Shown here in pieces: positions 8,319 to 17,354 of a stretch of 64,000 bases of DNA; the first letter of the stretch is position 1, and each line of letters begins with the position of its first letter. The stretch spans positions 5,224,001 through 5,288,000 of the forward strand of contig NZ_CP136910.1 of NCBI RefSeq assembly GCF_033100115.1. Direction: 5' to 3'. The DNA comes from Anaerocolumna sp. AGMB13020 (GTDB lineage: Bacteria > Bacillota > Clostridia > Lachnospirales > Lachnospiraceae). The translations under genes were made by a program, and so were the position numbers. Under the pieces are notes generated by a model that saw nothing but the letters and a program-made list of their open reading frames with translations, did not search any database and was not told where the DNA came from.

Positions 8319-8808
8319 ATATGAAACAGAAATTAAATTAGAAATAGATTATGAAACCATTATCTCAAAAGTGGTGGATATGGCCATGGATACGGAGGAG
8401 TGTCCTTATGAGGCTGAACTAAATGTTATTCTGACCGATAATGAGGAAATAAGAAATATCAATAAAAGCTATCGAGAGGTAGATGCACCTACGGATGTCT
8501 TATCATTTCCTATGGTCGATTATGAAACACCGGCGGACTTTTCTCATTTGGAAGACAATTCTGATGATTATTTCAACCCGGAAACCGGTGAGCTGCTCTT
8601 AGGGGATATCATAGTTTCTGTTGAGAAGGTAACGGCACAGGCCCAGGAATATGGACATTCCGAGGAAAGAGAGTTGGGGTTCCTGGTTGCCCATAGTATG
8701 CTCCATTTGTTTGGATATGATCATATGGAGGAAGAAGAGCGAAAGGCAATGGAAGAGAAACAGCGGATAATACTTGATAAGCTGGGAATAACGAGGGAAA
8801 TGCTATGA
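8302..8808 (+). CDS. ybeY: Endoribonuclease YbeY, rRNA maturation factor
   Basis: A 168-residue zinc metalloprotein that takes part in 16S rRNA 3' end processing and ribosome quality control. The zinc-binding motif is HSMLHLFGYDH (His 131, 135 and 141). The usual first step is HGxLH, so Ser replaces Gly here. A DVLSFP motif precedes it at residues 65-70. The start is TTG at 8302, with GGAGG six bases upstream and inside the end of the HD gene, which points to translational coupling. Its stop overlaps the ATG of the next gene (ATGA). Confidence 0.95.
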   Translation: MTLNIEYETEIKLEIDYETIISKVVDMAMDTEECPYEAELNVILTDNEEIRNINKSYREVDAPTDVLSFPMVDYETPADFSHLEDNSDDYFNPETGELLLGDIIVSVEKVTAQAQEYGHSEERELGFLVAHSMLHLFGYDHMEEEERKAMEEKQRIILDKLGITREML

Positions 8809-9887
8809 GAAAATTTTTGCTATTGGTAGTATTGGCAGTGGTCTTGATTGCCGGCTGCAGTAAAAAAGAGAAAGGTGATTCTGAGATAACCCCTACTCCT
8901 ACAGAAGCTGCAACGGATACCCCTTCTCCAACGGCTGAACCCACAGAAGCTGTGGAAAACCATGACGGTGAGATGAAGAGTCTGCTTACGGGCCAGTGGG
9001 TACCGGAGGAGGTAGGCAAATTAAGACCTTATGCGGTAATGTTAAATAATATTGAATACGCTTCCCCCCAAAGTGGAACAGAAGAAGCCTCTATTCTTTA
9101 TGAAGCTTTAGCGGAGGGTGGCATTACAAGGCTAATGGGGATATATGAGGAATTAAATGACAAAAGGATTGGATCAGTCCGAAGTGCAAGACATTATTTT
9201 GTAAGTGTGGCAGATGAATACAATGCAATCTATGTTCACTATGGTGAAACGACTTATGCTACAAAAAAGATCAAAGAGTTGGGTATTGATAATTTAAGTG
9301 GTTTAACAGGTATCGGTGAAACCGTATTTTATAGAGATACTTCAATAAAGGCCCCACACAATGCCTTTGCCTCGAAGGAAGGTATCTTAAAAGGAACTGC
9401 TGCGAAAGGTTATAAGACAGAATACAGTTCAGATTATGAAGGACACTTTAAATTCTATGAAAAAGACACCGATTTAGTAAACGGTGAAGAGATTAATAAG
9501 GTGGAGCTTGGGTTTTCCAGTCTTTCCATACCGTATCTCACCTATGATAAGGAATCAAAGTGCTACTTAAGATTCCAGTTTGGTAAAGCTCATATTGATA
9601 AGAACACAGGCAAACAGCTTGCCTATAAGAATATCATCGTACAGCTGGTAAAGGAATGGAATAAGGATAAAAACGGATACCAGACCATGGATATTGAAAA
9701 TGCAGAAGGCAAAGGCTATTATATTACAAACGGACAAGCCGTGGATATAACCTGGAAGAAAAATGAGAGTACCAAGAAAATGAGGTATTATGACAAAACA
9801 GGAGAAGAACTTACCATTAATCCCGGCAAAACCTATATTGCATTGTTTCCTGTTGACAGGGAAGACCATATAAATATGCTGAAGTAA
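8805..9887 (+). CDS. DUF3048 lipoprotein (YerB-like)
   Basis: A 360-residue exported lipoprotein. The signal peptide ends in the lipobox LIAGC (Cys about residue 18), followed by a Thr/Pro/Glu-rich linker (TPTPTEAATDTPSPTAEPTE). A DUF3048 domain fills the rest (YAVMLNNIEYASPQSG, IGSVRSARHYFVSVADEYNA). Relatives include B. subtilis YerB, whose biochemical role is unknown. It begins at an ATGA overlap with ybeY, so it is co-translated with the phoH-ybeY group. Genes dgkA, cdd or era usually occupy this place, so the neighbourhood has been rearranged. Confidence 0.88.
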   Translation: MRKFLLLVVLAVVLIAGCSKKEKGDSEITPTPTEAATDTPSPTAEPTEAVENHDGEMKSLLTGQWVPEEVGKLRPYAVMLNNIEYASPQSGTEEASILYEALAEGGITRLMGIYEELNDKRIGSVRSARHYFVSVADEYNAIYVHYGETTYATKKIKELGIDNLSGLTGIGETVFYRDTSIKAPHNAFASKEGILKGTAAKGYKTEYSSDYEGHFKFYEKDTDLVNGEEINKVELGFSSLSIPYLTYDKESKCYLRFQFGKAHIDKNTGKQLAYKNIIVQLVKEWNKDKNGYQTMDIENAEGKGYYITNGQAVDITWKKNESTKKMRYYDKTGEELTINPGKTYIALFPVDREDHINMLK

Positions 9888-9937
9888 TAAAAACAGCTTG
9901 GCTTATTTAGAAATAAATTGAAAGGTTTTAAATAGAA

Positions 9938-11602
9938 ATGGAATCAAATAATGGTGCTTACCAAGGAACAAAGCGAAAACAAGAAAGCAAAAGCAGCAAC
10001 TTTTTAGTTCAGGGGAGTATTCTGGCAGCAACCTCACTGATTGCCAGAATTATTGGAGTAGTCTACCGAATACCGTTAACCAACCTTATCGGGGATGAAG
10101 GGATGGGGTATTATGGATATGCATTTAATATCTACAATATTGCACTGATATTATCGTCCTACAGCCTTCCACTAGCAGTATCCAAGTTGGTAGCGGCAAG
10201 AGATGCCAAGAAACAGTATCGTAATTCCTATATGGTATTTATGTGCTCCTTAGGTTTTGCAATAGCAGCAGGAACACTGTTCTCCCTGATAATTTATTTT
10301 GGTGCTGATTTTCTGGCAGGAACATTCTTTAATCTGCCGGCGGTGGCAATACCCTTAAGGGTACTGGCGCCTACCATACTGGTATTTGCCATTATGGGTG
10401 TTTTAAGAGGGTTCTTTCAAGGGAAGAAAACGATGCTGCCAACCTCGTTTTCACAGATTGTTGAGCAGATCGTAAATGCTGTAATAAGTGTTGCAGCGGC
10501 AGCATATTTGATGCATAGTCACAGTGCTTCACAGAAAATAGCAGCCTACGGAGCAGCAGGCGGTACCCTTGGTACATTAATTGGTGCCATTGTTTCCCTT
10601 TTATTCCTGGCATTTATATTTGCATTATATAAGCCAATTGTTGACAAACAATTAAAAAGGGATATCGGAGCTTCAAAGGAGACGGTAAAAGAAATATTTG
10701 GAGCATTAGGAATTACAGTATTACCGGTTATATTAAGTCAGACTGTCTATCAGATAAGTTCTCTTCTGGATGGTTCTGTATTTTCCTATGTATTGGATGG
10801 GAAAGGATTTAATGATATTCAGCGTTCCGAATTATGGGGCATCTACTCCAATAAGTACAATATGCTTATAAATGTTCCCATATCCATAGCAACTGCCATG
10901 GCAGCGGCAATTGTCCCAAGTATTGTAACCTCCAGAGAAGAAGGAGCAAATCTGGTTGTGAAAGAAAAGGTGCATGATACCTTAAAATTTAATATGTTAA
11001 TTGCAATACCAAGTGCTTTCGGGTTAGCGGCTCTGGCGTCACCTATCCTTAGATTGCTGCTTAAGGATGCCAACCTGCTTCCTGCAAGAATGCTTACCAT
11101 AGGGTCCATCGCGGTTGTATTTTATGCTTTTTCAACTCTTACAAATGCAGTTCTGCAAGGAATCAATAATATGCGGCTGCCGGTTATTCATTCCGTCATA
11201 GCTTTGGGTATACATATTATCGTTCTGTATTTACTGCTACAGTTTACCGGACTTGGTGCTTATGCACTGGTAATCAGTAACATAGTATTTGCTTTAGTCG
11301 TCAGTATCTTAAATTGGATATCGGTAGCAAGACTGTTAAGCTATAAACAGGAGATTAAGAAGACTTTTATTATTCCTACTGTTTGTTCAATCTTCATGGC
11401 AGGAGTTGCCTATCTGGTATACTGGGTTAGTTATAGTGCTGTTAAGAGCAATGCCATAAGCACTCTGCTGGCTATAATATTTGCAGTAATTGTTTACGGT
11501 GTACTTCTGCTTGTATTTAAGGCAGTGACTGAATCTGAACTCGTTAAGATGCCTATGGGAAGAACCCTGGCACGAATTGCAGTAAAGCTTCATCTTTTAT
11601 AA
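9938..11602 (+). CDS. SpoVB/MurJ-type flippase (MOP exporter superfamily)
   Basis: A 554-residue polytopic membrane protein with about 14 hydrophobic segments. The N-terminus reads GSILAATSLIARIIGVVYRIPLT followed by GDEGMGYYGYAFNIYNIAL, split here to show the SpoVB-like signature. This family moves lipid-linked oligosaccharide or peptidoglycan precursors across the membrane, and SpoVB itself acts in spore cortex formation. AAAGG lies 12 bases before the ATG. The gene lies 50 bp after the DUF3048 gene and before a BofC-like gene. A spore-cortex role is plausible, but vegetative MurJ-like function cannot be excluded. Confidence 0.85.
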   Translation: MESNNGAYQGTKRKQESKSSNFLVQGSILAATSLIARIIGVVYRIPLTNLIGDEGMGYYGYAFNIYNIALILSSYSLPLAVSKLVAARDAKKQYRNSYMVFMCSLGFAIAAGTLFSLIIYFGADFLAGTFFNLPAVAIPLRVLAPTILVFAIMGVLRGFFQGKKTMLPTSFSQIVEQIVNAVISVAAAAYLMHSHSASQKIAAYGAAGGTLGTLIGAIVSLLFLAFIFALYKPIVDKQLKRDIGASKETVKEIFGALGITVLPVILSQTVYQISSLLDGSVFSYVLDGKGFNDIQRSELWGIYSNKYNMLINVPISIATAMAAAIVPSIVTSREEGANLVVKEKVHDTLKFNMLIAIPSAFGLAALASPILRLLLKDANLLPARMLTIGSIAVVFYAFSTLTNAVLQGINNMRLPVIHSVIALGIHIIVLYLLLQFTGLGAYALVISNIVFALVVSILNWISVARLLSYKQEIKKTFIIPTVCSIFMAGVAYLVYWVSYSAVKSNAISTLLAIIFAVIVYGVLLLVFKAVTESELVKMPMGRTLARIAVKLHLL

Positions 11603-11670
11603 TCCAATCCATTTGCAGCATGTATAAACCTGATTTTACGGTGAATACTTATTGCAAAGGAGTGATATCA

Positions 11671-12384
11671 GTGAGATATAAAAAAGCAGTTACCTATTTC
11701 CTGACTTTTTCAGCTATAGCGTGCATGTTTACGGCCACCTATTATTTCAGCTATAAACAAGCTTTAAGAGACTTTAACGAAAGTGCGGTAGAACGCAATA
11801 ATGATTTGATTAAAGAACTGGAGAAACAGGGATATTTAACCAATACTGTGAAACAGGGCGAAACACAAGCAAATGATCAAGGAGCTTTAAGTGATACAGA
11901 GGATGGGCAGGAGGATGCCAAAGCAGCCAGTGCAACAGCAGATACAGTCTTACCTTCTACCCAATATACTTTGCAGACCTATGATTTAAAAACAGGGCAG
12001 CTTAGCGAAGAGGAACTTCCCACACCAAGTTATTTGATTGGTCTTACAAGAGAAGAGGTTATTACTTACTTAACAGATTATCAGGCGGATTTATCTTTAA
12101 ATGAATTTGAAAAAGGGCTGGTATCTTTTGAACTGGTATCCTTTTCAAAAGATTCGATTATACTCCGTAAAACGTACAATTCGGATTCCGTAGAGTACAA
12201 ATATTACTTAAAGGCAGTAAATGGTTACATTGTGGCCTATTACGGCGACCAGAAAACGGTGTACGATTATACCGGTGTAGCTGTTGAGAATCTTCCCTTG
12301 GAGGACAGGCTGCATCTGGAAAAGGGTATATTTATTAAGGATCTTGATGAATTGTATGCTGTATTGGAGAACTATTCAAGCTAA
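11671..12384 (+). CDS. Membrane-anchored protein with BofC-like C-terminal domain
   Basis: A 237-residue protein with one N-terminal membrane segment (about residues 8-26) and an acidic, low-complexity linker. The C-terminal domain has the pattern GYIVAYYGDQKTVYDYTG and ends DELYAVLENYSS. This resembles the C-terminal domain of BofC, which restrains the SpoIVB protease in Bacillus forespores; the assignment is from pattern recall and is moderate. GTG at 11671 is chosen because AAAGGAG lies eight bases upstream. The frame continues 17 codons further up without a ribosome site. It follows the flippase closely and is probably in the same transcript. Confidence 0.55.
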   Translation: MRYKKAVTYFLTFSAIACMFTATYYFSYKQALRDFNESAVERNNDLIKELEKQGYLTNTVKQGETQANDQGALSDTEDGQEDAKAASATADTVLPSTQYTLQTYDLKTGQLSEEELPTPSYLIGLTREEVITYLTDYQADLSLNEFEKGLVSFELVSFSKDSIILRKTYNSDSVEYKYYLKAVNGYIVAYYGDQKTVYDYTGVAVENLPLEDRLHLEKGIFIKDLDELYAVLENYSS

Positions 12385-12461
12385 TAAGTATGATAATCAG
12401 GTTTTGCATTGGTTTCCGTTGAGAGTGCTATTACAGAAAGAGCAGCCTGACCAGTAACAAC

Positions 12462-12542
12462 TGCAGCCGGCGATAAAAGGCTTACGAACAAGGCAGGATT
12501 TTCCTGGTATTGATTTGTATTCACTATAAAGTTGCCGGCTGC
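12462..12542. repeat. Inverted repeat between convergent genes
   Basis: GCAGCCGGC (12462-12470) and GCCGGCTGC (12534-12542) are perfect inverted 9-mers about 63 bases apart, followed by GTTTCTATT. They sit between the 3' ends of the BofC-like gene and the minus-strand glycosyltransferase gene, so they may act as a weak two-way terminator. The rest of the gap shows nothing else. Confidence 0.5.
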
Positions 12543-12629
12543 GTTTCTATTATAATCCTTGGAAAATCTGTATATAATTTATATATAAATTAAATTATCG
12601 GTTATTAGCACCGGTATAGAAACAAAATC

Positions 12630-13715
12630 TTACAGAGCAGAAAGCTTCTTCTGTAAATAGTCCTGGTTTCGTTTAGCCTGTATAGAATCGGGTTTATGTT
12701 TTAAAGCTCTGTTGTTAAATTGAAGCGCTTTTTTATAATCGCCTAAACGATCATAGCATACAGCACATTCGATGAGAGGTATATAAGCCCAACAGTCTGG
12801 TTGCATAAAACCCCAGCAATTTTTGGGCATTTTCAAAGTCAGTATTAATTGAAACCAGTAAATTGCTCTTTCATATTCCTCTTTTTCCTGATAATGGTAT
12901 CCGATTTGGCAGCAAACTTCAGCACGAGGAGTATCATAAAGAAAACTCTTAAAAAGAGTGGTGAGAGCAAGGGTATCCAGATTTATTTCGAAATAGCATT
13001 TGGCTAAGTCGCTGCAAGCAGCTATATTATCTTCGAGCCAGCCCATATTAGTATCCAGGAAAAGCTCATATTGGTTGATGGCTTCTTTTATTCTATTATG
13101 ATCTTTTAATTCTCTTGCGTAATAATACGTTCCTCTGGGAGAAAGATAACCCTTTTCTTTTAGATATCTTTCATAAATTTTAAGATTGCGTCCACTTTTA
13201 AGGGCTGTTTTCCGCTTTTTTCCATGAATGATACGAATATTGCTTTCTCCTATAGGTCCGCTGGTATCAAGATATTCATGTACCGGCTCATTCCACTGGA
13301 AGTTACAACTTTTTTTTGTTAATCGTTCACGGTAGTAACTAAAAGTCTCATTGCCTTTAGAATCTAAGCCAGTTACATATTTCATCATAATCGCATTATA
13401 TTCGGAGGATATATTTTTTTTGAGTTTCTTTAGTTTTATGACATCTTCAGGTAGCAGGTAATCATCTGCATCAAGCCATAGAATATATTCCATGGTGGCA
13501 AGCTCATAAGAATAGTTTCTTGCAGCAGAAAAGTCATCTATCCATTTAAAATCATACACTTTATCTGTGTAAAGTGAACAAATTTCCTTTGTTTTATCTT
13601 TAGAGCCGGTATCGACTATTATAATTTCATCCACAACACCATATACAGAATTCAAGCATCTTCTGATATTTTTTTCTTCATTTTTCACAATCATAGCCAA
13701 GCTTATGGTTACCAT
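12630..13715 (-). CDS. Family 2 glycosyltransferase with TPR-like C-terminus
   Basis: A 361-residue soluble protein with an N-terminal GT-A fold. It starts ISLAMIVKNEEKNIRRCLNS, has EIIIVDTGSKDKT, and carries the nucleotide-sugar/metal motif WLDADD (about residues 75-80). The C-terminal half consists of helical repeats resembling TPR (YFEINLDTLALTTLFKSF, YQEKEEYERAIYWFQ). This architecture is common in clostridial SunS-like or cell-surface glycosyltransferases, and the acceptor is unknown. AAGGA lies before the ATG. It stands alone on the minus strand, convergent with the BofC-like gene and divergent from the two-component system. Confidence 0.88.
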   Translation of the reverse strand: MVTISLAMIVKNEEKNIRRCLNSVYGVVDEIIIVDTGSKDKTKEICSLYTDKVYDFKWIDDFSAARNYSYELATMEYILWLDADDYLLPEDVIKLKKLKKNISSEYNAIMMKYVTGLDSKGNETFSYYRERLTKKSCNFQWNEPVHEYLDTSGPIGESNIRIIHGKKRKTALKSGRNLKIYERYLKEKGYLSPRGTYYYARELKDHNRIKEAINQYELFLDTNMGWLEDNIAACSDLAKCYFEINLDTLALTTLFKSFLYDTPRAEVCCQIGYHYQEKEEYERAIYWFQLILTLKMPKNCWGFMQPDCWAYIPLIECAVCYDRLGDYKKALQFNNRALKHKPDSIQAKRNQDYLQKKLSAL

Positions 13716-13907
13716 TGTACATCCTTAAAAATAATATTGTTATATTATATGGTTAAATTAATTATAAGTGAATACTAAACTGTTAAAAATATTTACAAAC
13801 TGGGGTCTGCAATCGTAGGCCATAAGATGTCCTTTACCATGCTGAAAGAACGGTAATTAATGATACATTTACATAAAATAATCAACCTGTATTGGGAAAA
13901 TTTGTGT

Positions 13908-14044
13908 TATAATAACATTGTATCAGGTCTTTACATTGCAGTCAGATTCTAAAGCCTGCTTTTGTAAAGTGATGCTATAAAAATACATCAGGTGTTCACG
14001 TAATCCTCATAAGTATTGTAATTACAATACATGTGGGGATTTTT
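13908..14044 (+). ncRNA. Candidate structured leader or small RNA ending in a terminator-like hairpin
   Basis: A TATAAT hexamer (13908-13913) has no good -35 partner. About 125 nt later a 17-bp hairpin with one mismatch (14005-14038) is followed by TTTT. Its core is the perfect palindrome GTATTGTAATTACAATAC. Between them CTTTAC and GTAAAG, with GCAG and CTGC inside, can form a nested stem. The unit lies 50 bp before the response-regulator start. It may be an attenuated leader or a separate short RNA. It matches no riboswitch class that I recognise. Confidence 0.4.
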
Positions 14045-14093
14045 GGGCTGTTAATAAAACCGATGGTGAGTAGCGGTATGAAGGGGATGGAAT

Positions 14094-15716
14094 ATGATAA
14101 AAGTATTTTTGGTGGAAGATGAGGTTGTTATTCGGGATAGTATACACAAAATCATTCCCTGGGGAGAATATGGGTATGAGCTGGCAGGAGAGGCTGGAGA
14201 TGGAGAACTGGCCCTTCCTTTAATACGAAAGATTAAACCGGATGTACTTATTACGGATATAAGGATGCCCTTTATGGATGGACTGGCTTTAAGCGGACTG
14301 GTTAAGAAAGAACTTCCGGCAACTAAGATCGTAATAATAAGCGGATATGATGATTTTGAGTATGCCAGGCAGGCAATATCAATTGGCGTGGAGCGGTATC
14401 TGTTGAAACCGATTACCCGGAGCAGCTTTCTGGAGGTATTAAAAGATATCATGAAAAAATATGAGGAAGAGAAGCTGCAAAGAAGCTACTACGAGAAATT
14501 CAAAGCTGAGCTTCAGGATTTTGAACTGCATTCCAGAAGGGATTTTTTTGATACGCTGGTAACAGGAAGTGATAATATACAGACGATCTATCAAAAGGCA
14601 GAAAAATTGCAAATCGATATTGGGGCACAAAGCTATAATATCATTCTTTTTTCCGTAGATTCCATACAGGAGAATCAGATATTTCCTGATATCTATACAA
14701 AAGAAACGGCAAAACTGCAAAGCTCTCTGGAGCAATTATTTCATGACACGGATGACTGTATATTGTTCCGTAACCAGCTTTTCAGTTATGCAGTGCTGGT
14801 CAAAGGGGAAAAAGAAATAGAAGAGAAGACAAATGGATGTGTAATCAGGCTACAGAAATTCTTCAATGGGATCAGCAAGGAGATTGATTGGTTTATTTGT
14901 ACTGGAAAAGCAGTGGATCGTCTAAGTCAACTACCGGAGAGTTATAAGGAAGCTATGCATAATTTTGCTCTGCGATATCTGAATAAATTTCGCGTTACGG
15001 CATTAGAGGAAAAAAGCGGAGGGACGGAGGAATCAGAATCCATGGACATAAAGAATATTGATGCCAATGTCCTGAGTCCGGAAGTCATACATAATTTCTT
15101 AAGTCATGCTCTTGCCAACGAAGTAAATGATTTTGTAAAAGATTATTTCCAGATGATAGGGGAGGAAGCACTTAAGTCTAAAATATTCAGGCAGTATATA
15201 CTTTTAAATATCCATTTCAGTACTGTCTCTTTTATCCAGAAATTGGGATTTCAGAAAGAAGAATTGAAAAGCTATATTCCCATTATCTGTACAGAAGGCA
15301 TGATATCACTGAAAAAGGGCTTGGAGATTATTACTGAGATCTTGGAAAAAGCAATTCTACTGCGGGAAGAAAGTGTCAGAGGCAGGTATAAGAGCGTACT
15401 TGAGGTGGCAGTGGCATTTATTCAGGAAAACTATACGGATGATATGCTATCCCTAAACAAAGTCGCTTGCGCGGCCAATGTCAGTGCAAATCATTTCAGT
15501 GCGCTTTTCAGCCAGGAAATGAAGAAAACCTTTATCGAATATTTGACAGAACTAAGAATGAATAAAGCGAAGCAGCTTCTACGCTGCACGGATATGCGCT
15601 CTGGTGAGATTGCTCTGGAAATCGGATATAAGGATTCTCATTATTTCAGCTATTTATTCAGAAAGACACAGGGACTGACACCAAGTGATTACCGTAACCA
15701 AAAGGGAGGAAGCTGA
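14094..15716 (+). CDS. YesN-like response regulator with AraC-type DNA-binding domain
   Basis: A 540-residue transcription factor. The N-terminal receiver domain has acidic residues near position 9 and the phospho-acceptor Asp55 (LITDIRMP). A long middle region follows, and the last ~100 residues form two AraC helix-turn-helix motifs (LNKVACAANVSANHFSALFS and a SGEIALEIGYKDSHYFSYLF region). In Firmicutes such regulators pair with YesM-like kinases and activate carbohydrate ABC transporter genes, exactly the genes found downstream. GGGGATGGA precedes the ATG. The stop overlaps the kinase start by one base. Confidence 0.93.
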   Translation: MIKVFLVEDEVVIRDSIHKIIPWGEYGYELAGEAGDGELALPLIRKIKPDVLITDIRMPFMDGLALSGLVKKELPATKIVIISGYDDFEYARQAISIGVERYLLKPITRSSFLEVLKDIMKKYEEEKLQRSYYEKFKAELQDFELHSRRDFFDTLVTGSDNIQTIYQKAEKLQIDIGAQSYNIILFSVDSIQENQIFPDIYTKETAKLQSSLEQLFHDTDDCILFRNQLFSYAVLVKGEKEIEEKTNGCVIRLQKFFNGISKEIDWFICTGKAVDRLSQLPESYKEAMHNFALRYLNKFRVTALEEKSGGTEESESMDIKNIDANVLSPEVIHNFLSHALANEVNDFVKDYFQMIGEEALKSKIFRQYILLNIHFSTVSFIQKLGFQKEELKSYIPIICTEGMISLKKGLEIITEILEKAILLREESVRGRYKSVLEVAVAFIQENYTDDMLSLNKVACAANVSANHFSALFSQEMKKTFIEYLTELRMNKAKQLLRCTDMRSGEIALEIGYKDSHYFSYLFRKTQGLTPSDYRNQKGGS

Positions 15717-17155
15717 TGAAATGTCAGAAGGTAAGGCGGAAGATTCATGCAACAAAGACAAGCCTTGACAAGAAATTACGGCATATTGTATTGATAATGC
15801 TTTTGCCTCTTGGGTTTTGGATGCTGTTGTCCCTGCTGATAATCCGGTATTACGAGATGCAGTATACCCAGATTACCTATAATGTGAATGTCAGCAGTAA
15901 ATTCAATATGGATTTTAAAAGTACCATTGATTTAAAGATGTATCACTATACCGTGGGAAGTAAGCAGCAGGCGGCACTCCCCACACAGGATGTAGAAGAT
16001 GCAATTGATCTTGCGGATTCCTTAAGACAGACAACCTATCGGAAAGAAAGCAGACGTACTTTGCAAAACATTCTGGATTATTGCGATAATTTAGAGAAGA
16101 AGATGTTTATGATTGCTGAGACAAAAAACTACGACAGCAGACAGCAGCAGCTGGAGAACAATATCTATGTACTGACTCGGCTTATACAAGCTAAAATGAT
16201 TGATTATATCTATTACGAAGCCGGTTATATGACTACCCTGGAGCAGAAAATGACAAAGGATATCCGCACTGTAACGCTGCTTGCCATTTTATTCGTATGC
16301 CAGACGGTTATGCTTTTGTTTTATTACGGACTTCGGTTCTCTAAAAGCATTACAGAACCGATCAGCAGATTGTGCTGCAATGTCAAGCTTGTTGGAGAAG
16401 GTGAATTTTCTGTTCCACAGATTGATACAGGATATACAGAGATAGAACAGTTGAACTCTGGAATTCAGCAAATGGCAAGCAGAATCGATATTTTGCTGGA
16501 GAATGTGAAAAAGGAAGAAAAGCTTCAGCATAAGACACAGCTGCAGCTTCTTCAAGCGCAGATAAATCCCCATTTTTTATATAATACACTGGATACCATT
16601 GTATGGCTTGTGGAATCGGAGCAGAATGAACCGGCAGTATCCATGTTAACAAATCTGTCAGTGTTTTTCAGGACCATTTTATCAAAGGGTAATGATATCA
16701 TCAGTCTGGAAGAAGAAATTAAGCATACCCGAAGTTATCTTGACATACAAAAAATCAGATACCAGGATATCCTGGAATATGACATCAGGCTTCCGGTGGA
16801 ACTAAGTACCGTTCTGGTACCCAAGCTAACCTTACAGCCGCTGGCAGAAAATGCACTGTATCATGGCGTAAAGGAGAAAAGAGGAAAGAGTACCATTCTT
16901 ATCGATTGTCAGTTGCAGGGAGAAGAGGTGCTCCTTACAGTGACAGATGATGGCATTGGGATGCAGCCGGATAAATTAAATGCCGTCAGATCTGCACTGG
17001 AAAGTTCAGAACGTATCGGATTCGGCCTTTTGGCAGTACATGAGAGAATAAAGCTTTATTTTGGAAATTCCTTCGGAGTGTCAATCTCCTCAGAGTATGG
17101 AAGAGGAACAACTGTTAAAGTGCGAATTCCCCAAATAAATCAACTTTCTCCGTAA
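15716..17155 (+). CDS. YesM-like sensor histidine kinase
   Basis: A 479-residue membrane kinase. Membrane segments at about residues 22-45 and 186-206 flank an extracytoplasmic sensor of some 140 residues. A HAMP domain follows (about 207-260), then the HisKA_7TM/LytS-type phospho-acceptor box QINPHFLYNTLDT with His286. The C-terminal HATPase domain has TDDGIGM and GFGLLAVHERI. Its TGATG overlap with the response regulator shows translational coupling. By position it senses the sugar, or the liganded binding protein, of the adjacent ABC transporter; this is inference. Confidence 0.93.
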   Translation: MKCQKVRRKIHATKTSLDKKLRHIVLIMLLPLGFWMLLSLLIIRYYEMQYTQITYNVNVSSKFNMDFKSTIDLKMYHYTVGSKQQAALPTQDVEDAIDLADSLRQTTYRKESRRTLQNILDYCDNLEKKMFMIAETKNYDSRQQQLENNIYVLTRLIQAKMIDYIYYEAGYMTTLEQKMTKDIRTVTLLAILFVCQTVMLLFYYGLRFSKSITEPISRLCCNVKLVGEGEFSVPQIDTGYTEIEQLNSGIQQMASRIDILLENVKKEEKLQHKTQLQLLQAQINPHFLYNTLDTIVWLVESEQNEPAVSMLTNLSVFFRTILSKGNDIISLEEEIKHTRSYLDIQKIRYQDILEYDIRLPVELSTVLVPKLTLQPLAENALYHGVKEKRGKSTILIDCQLQGEEVLLTVTDDGIGMQPDKLNAVRSALESSERIGFGLLAVHERIKLYFGNSFGVSISSEYGRGTTVKVRIPQINQLSP

Positions 17156-17236
17156 AATATTTACCTTCGTTTGAAAATCAATAAATATTCCAACGAAAAT
17201 CGTAAGATAATAAATGGGAAAATTCGGATGGTTATA

Positions 17237-17311
17237 TATAATAGAATATATCAAACAGGAAGTGTATAAAAACTTCTTGCACCGGATGCAGAGGAGTTCA
17301 GAAAGGTGCAA
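17237..17311 (+). promoter_or_regulatory. Promoter and leader hairpin of the sugar transporter operon
   Basis: TATAAT (17237-17242) lacks a good -35 (ATGGGA at the expected distance), as expected of an activator-dependent promoter. Downstream, TTGCACC (17277-17283) and GGTGCAA (17305-17311) form a perfect 7-bp stem in the leader. The strong ribosome site GAGGAGG precedes the lipoprotein start at 17355. The YesN-like regulator is the likely activator. Confidence 0.45.
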
Positions 17312-17354
17312 TGAGTTTTAAACCATCTCCTGACAAGAAAGAGGAGGATATATA

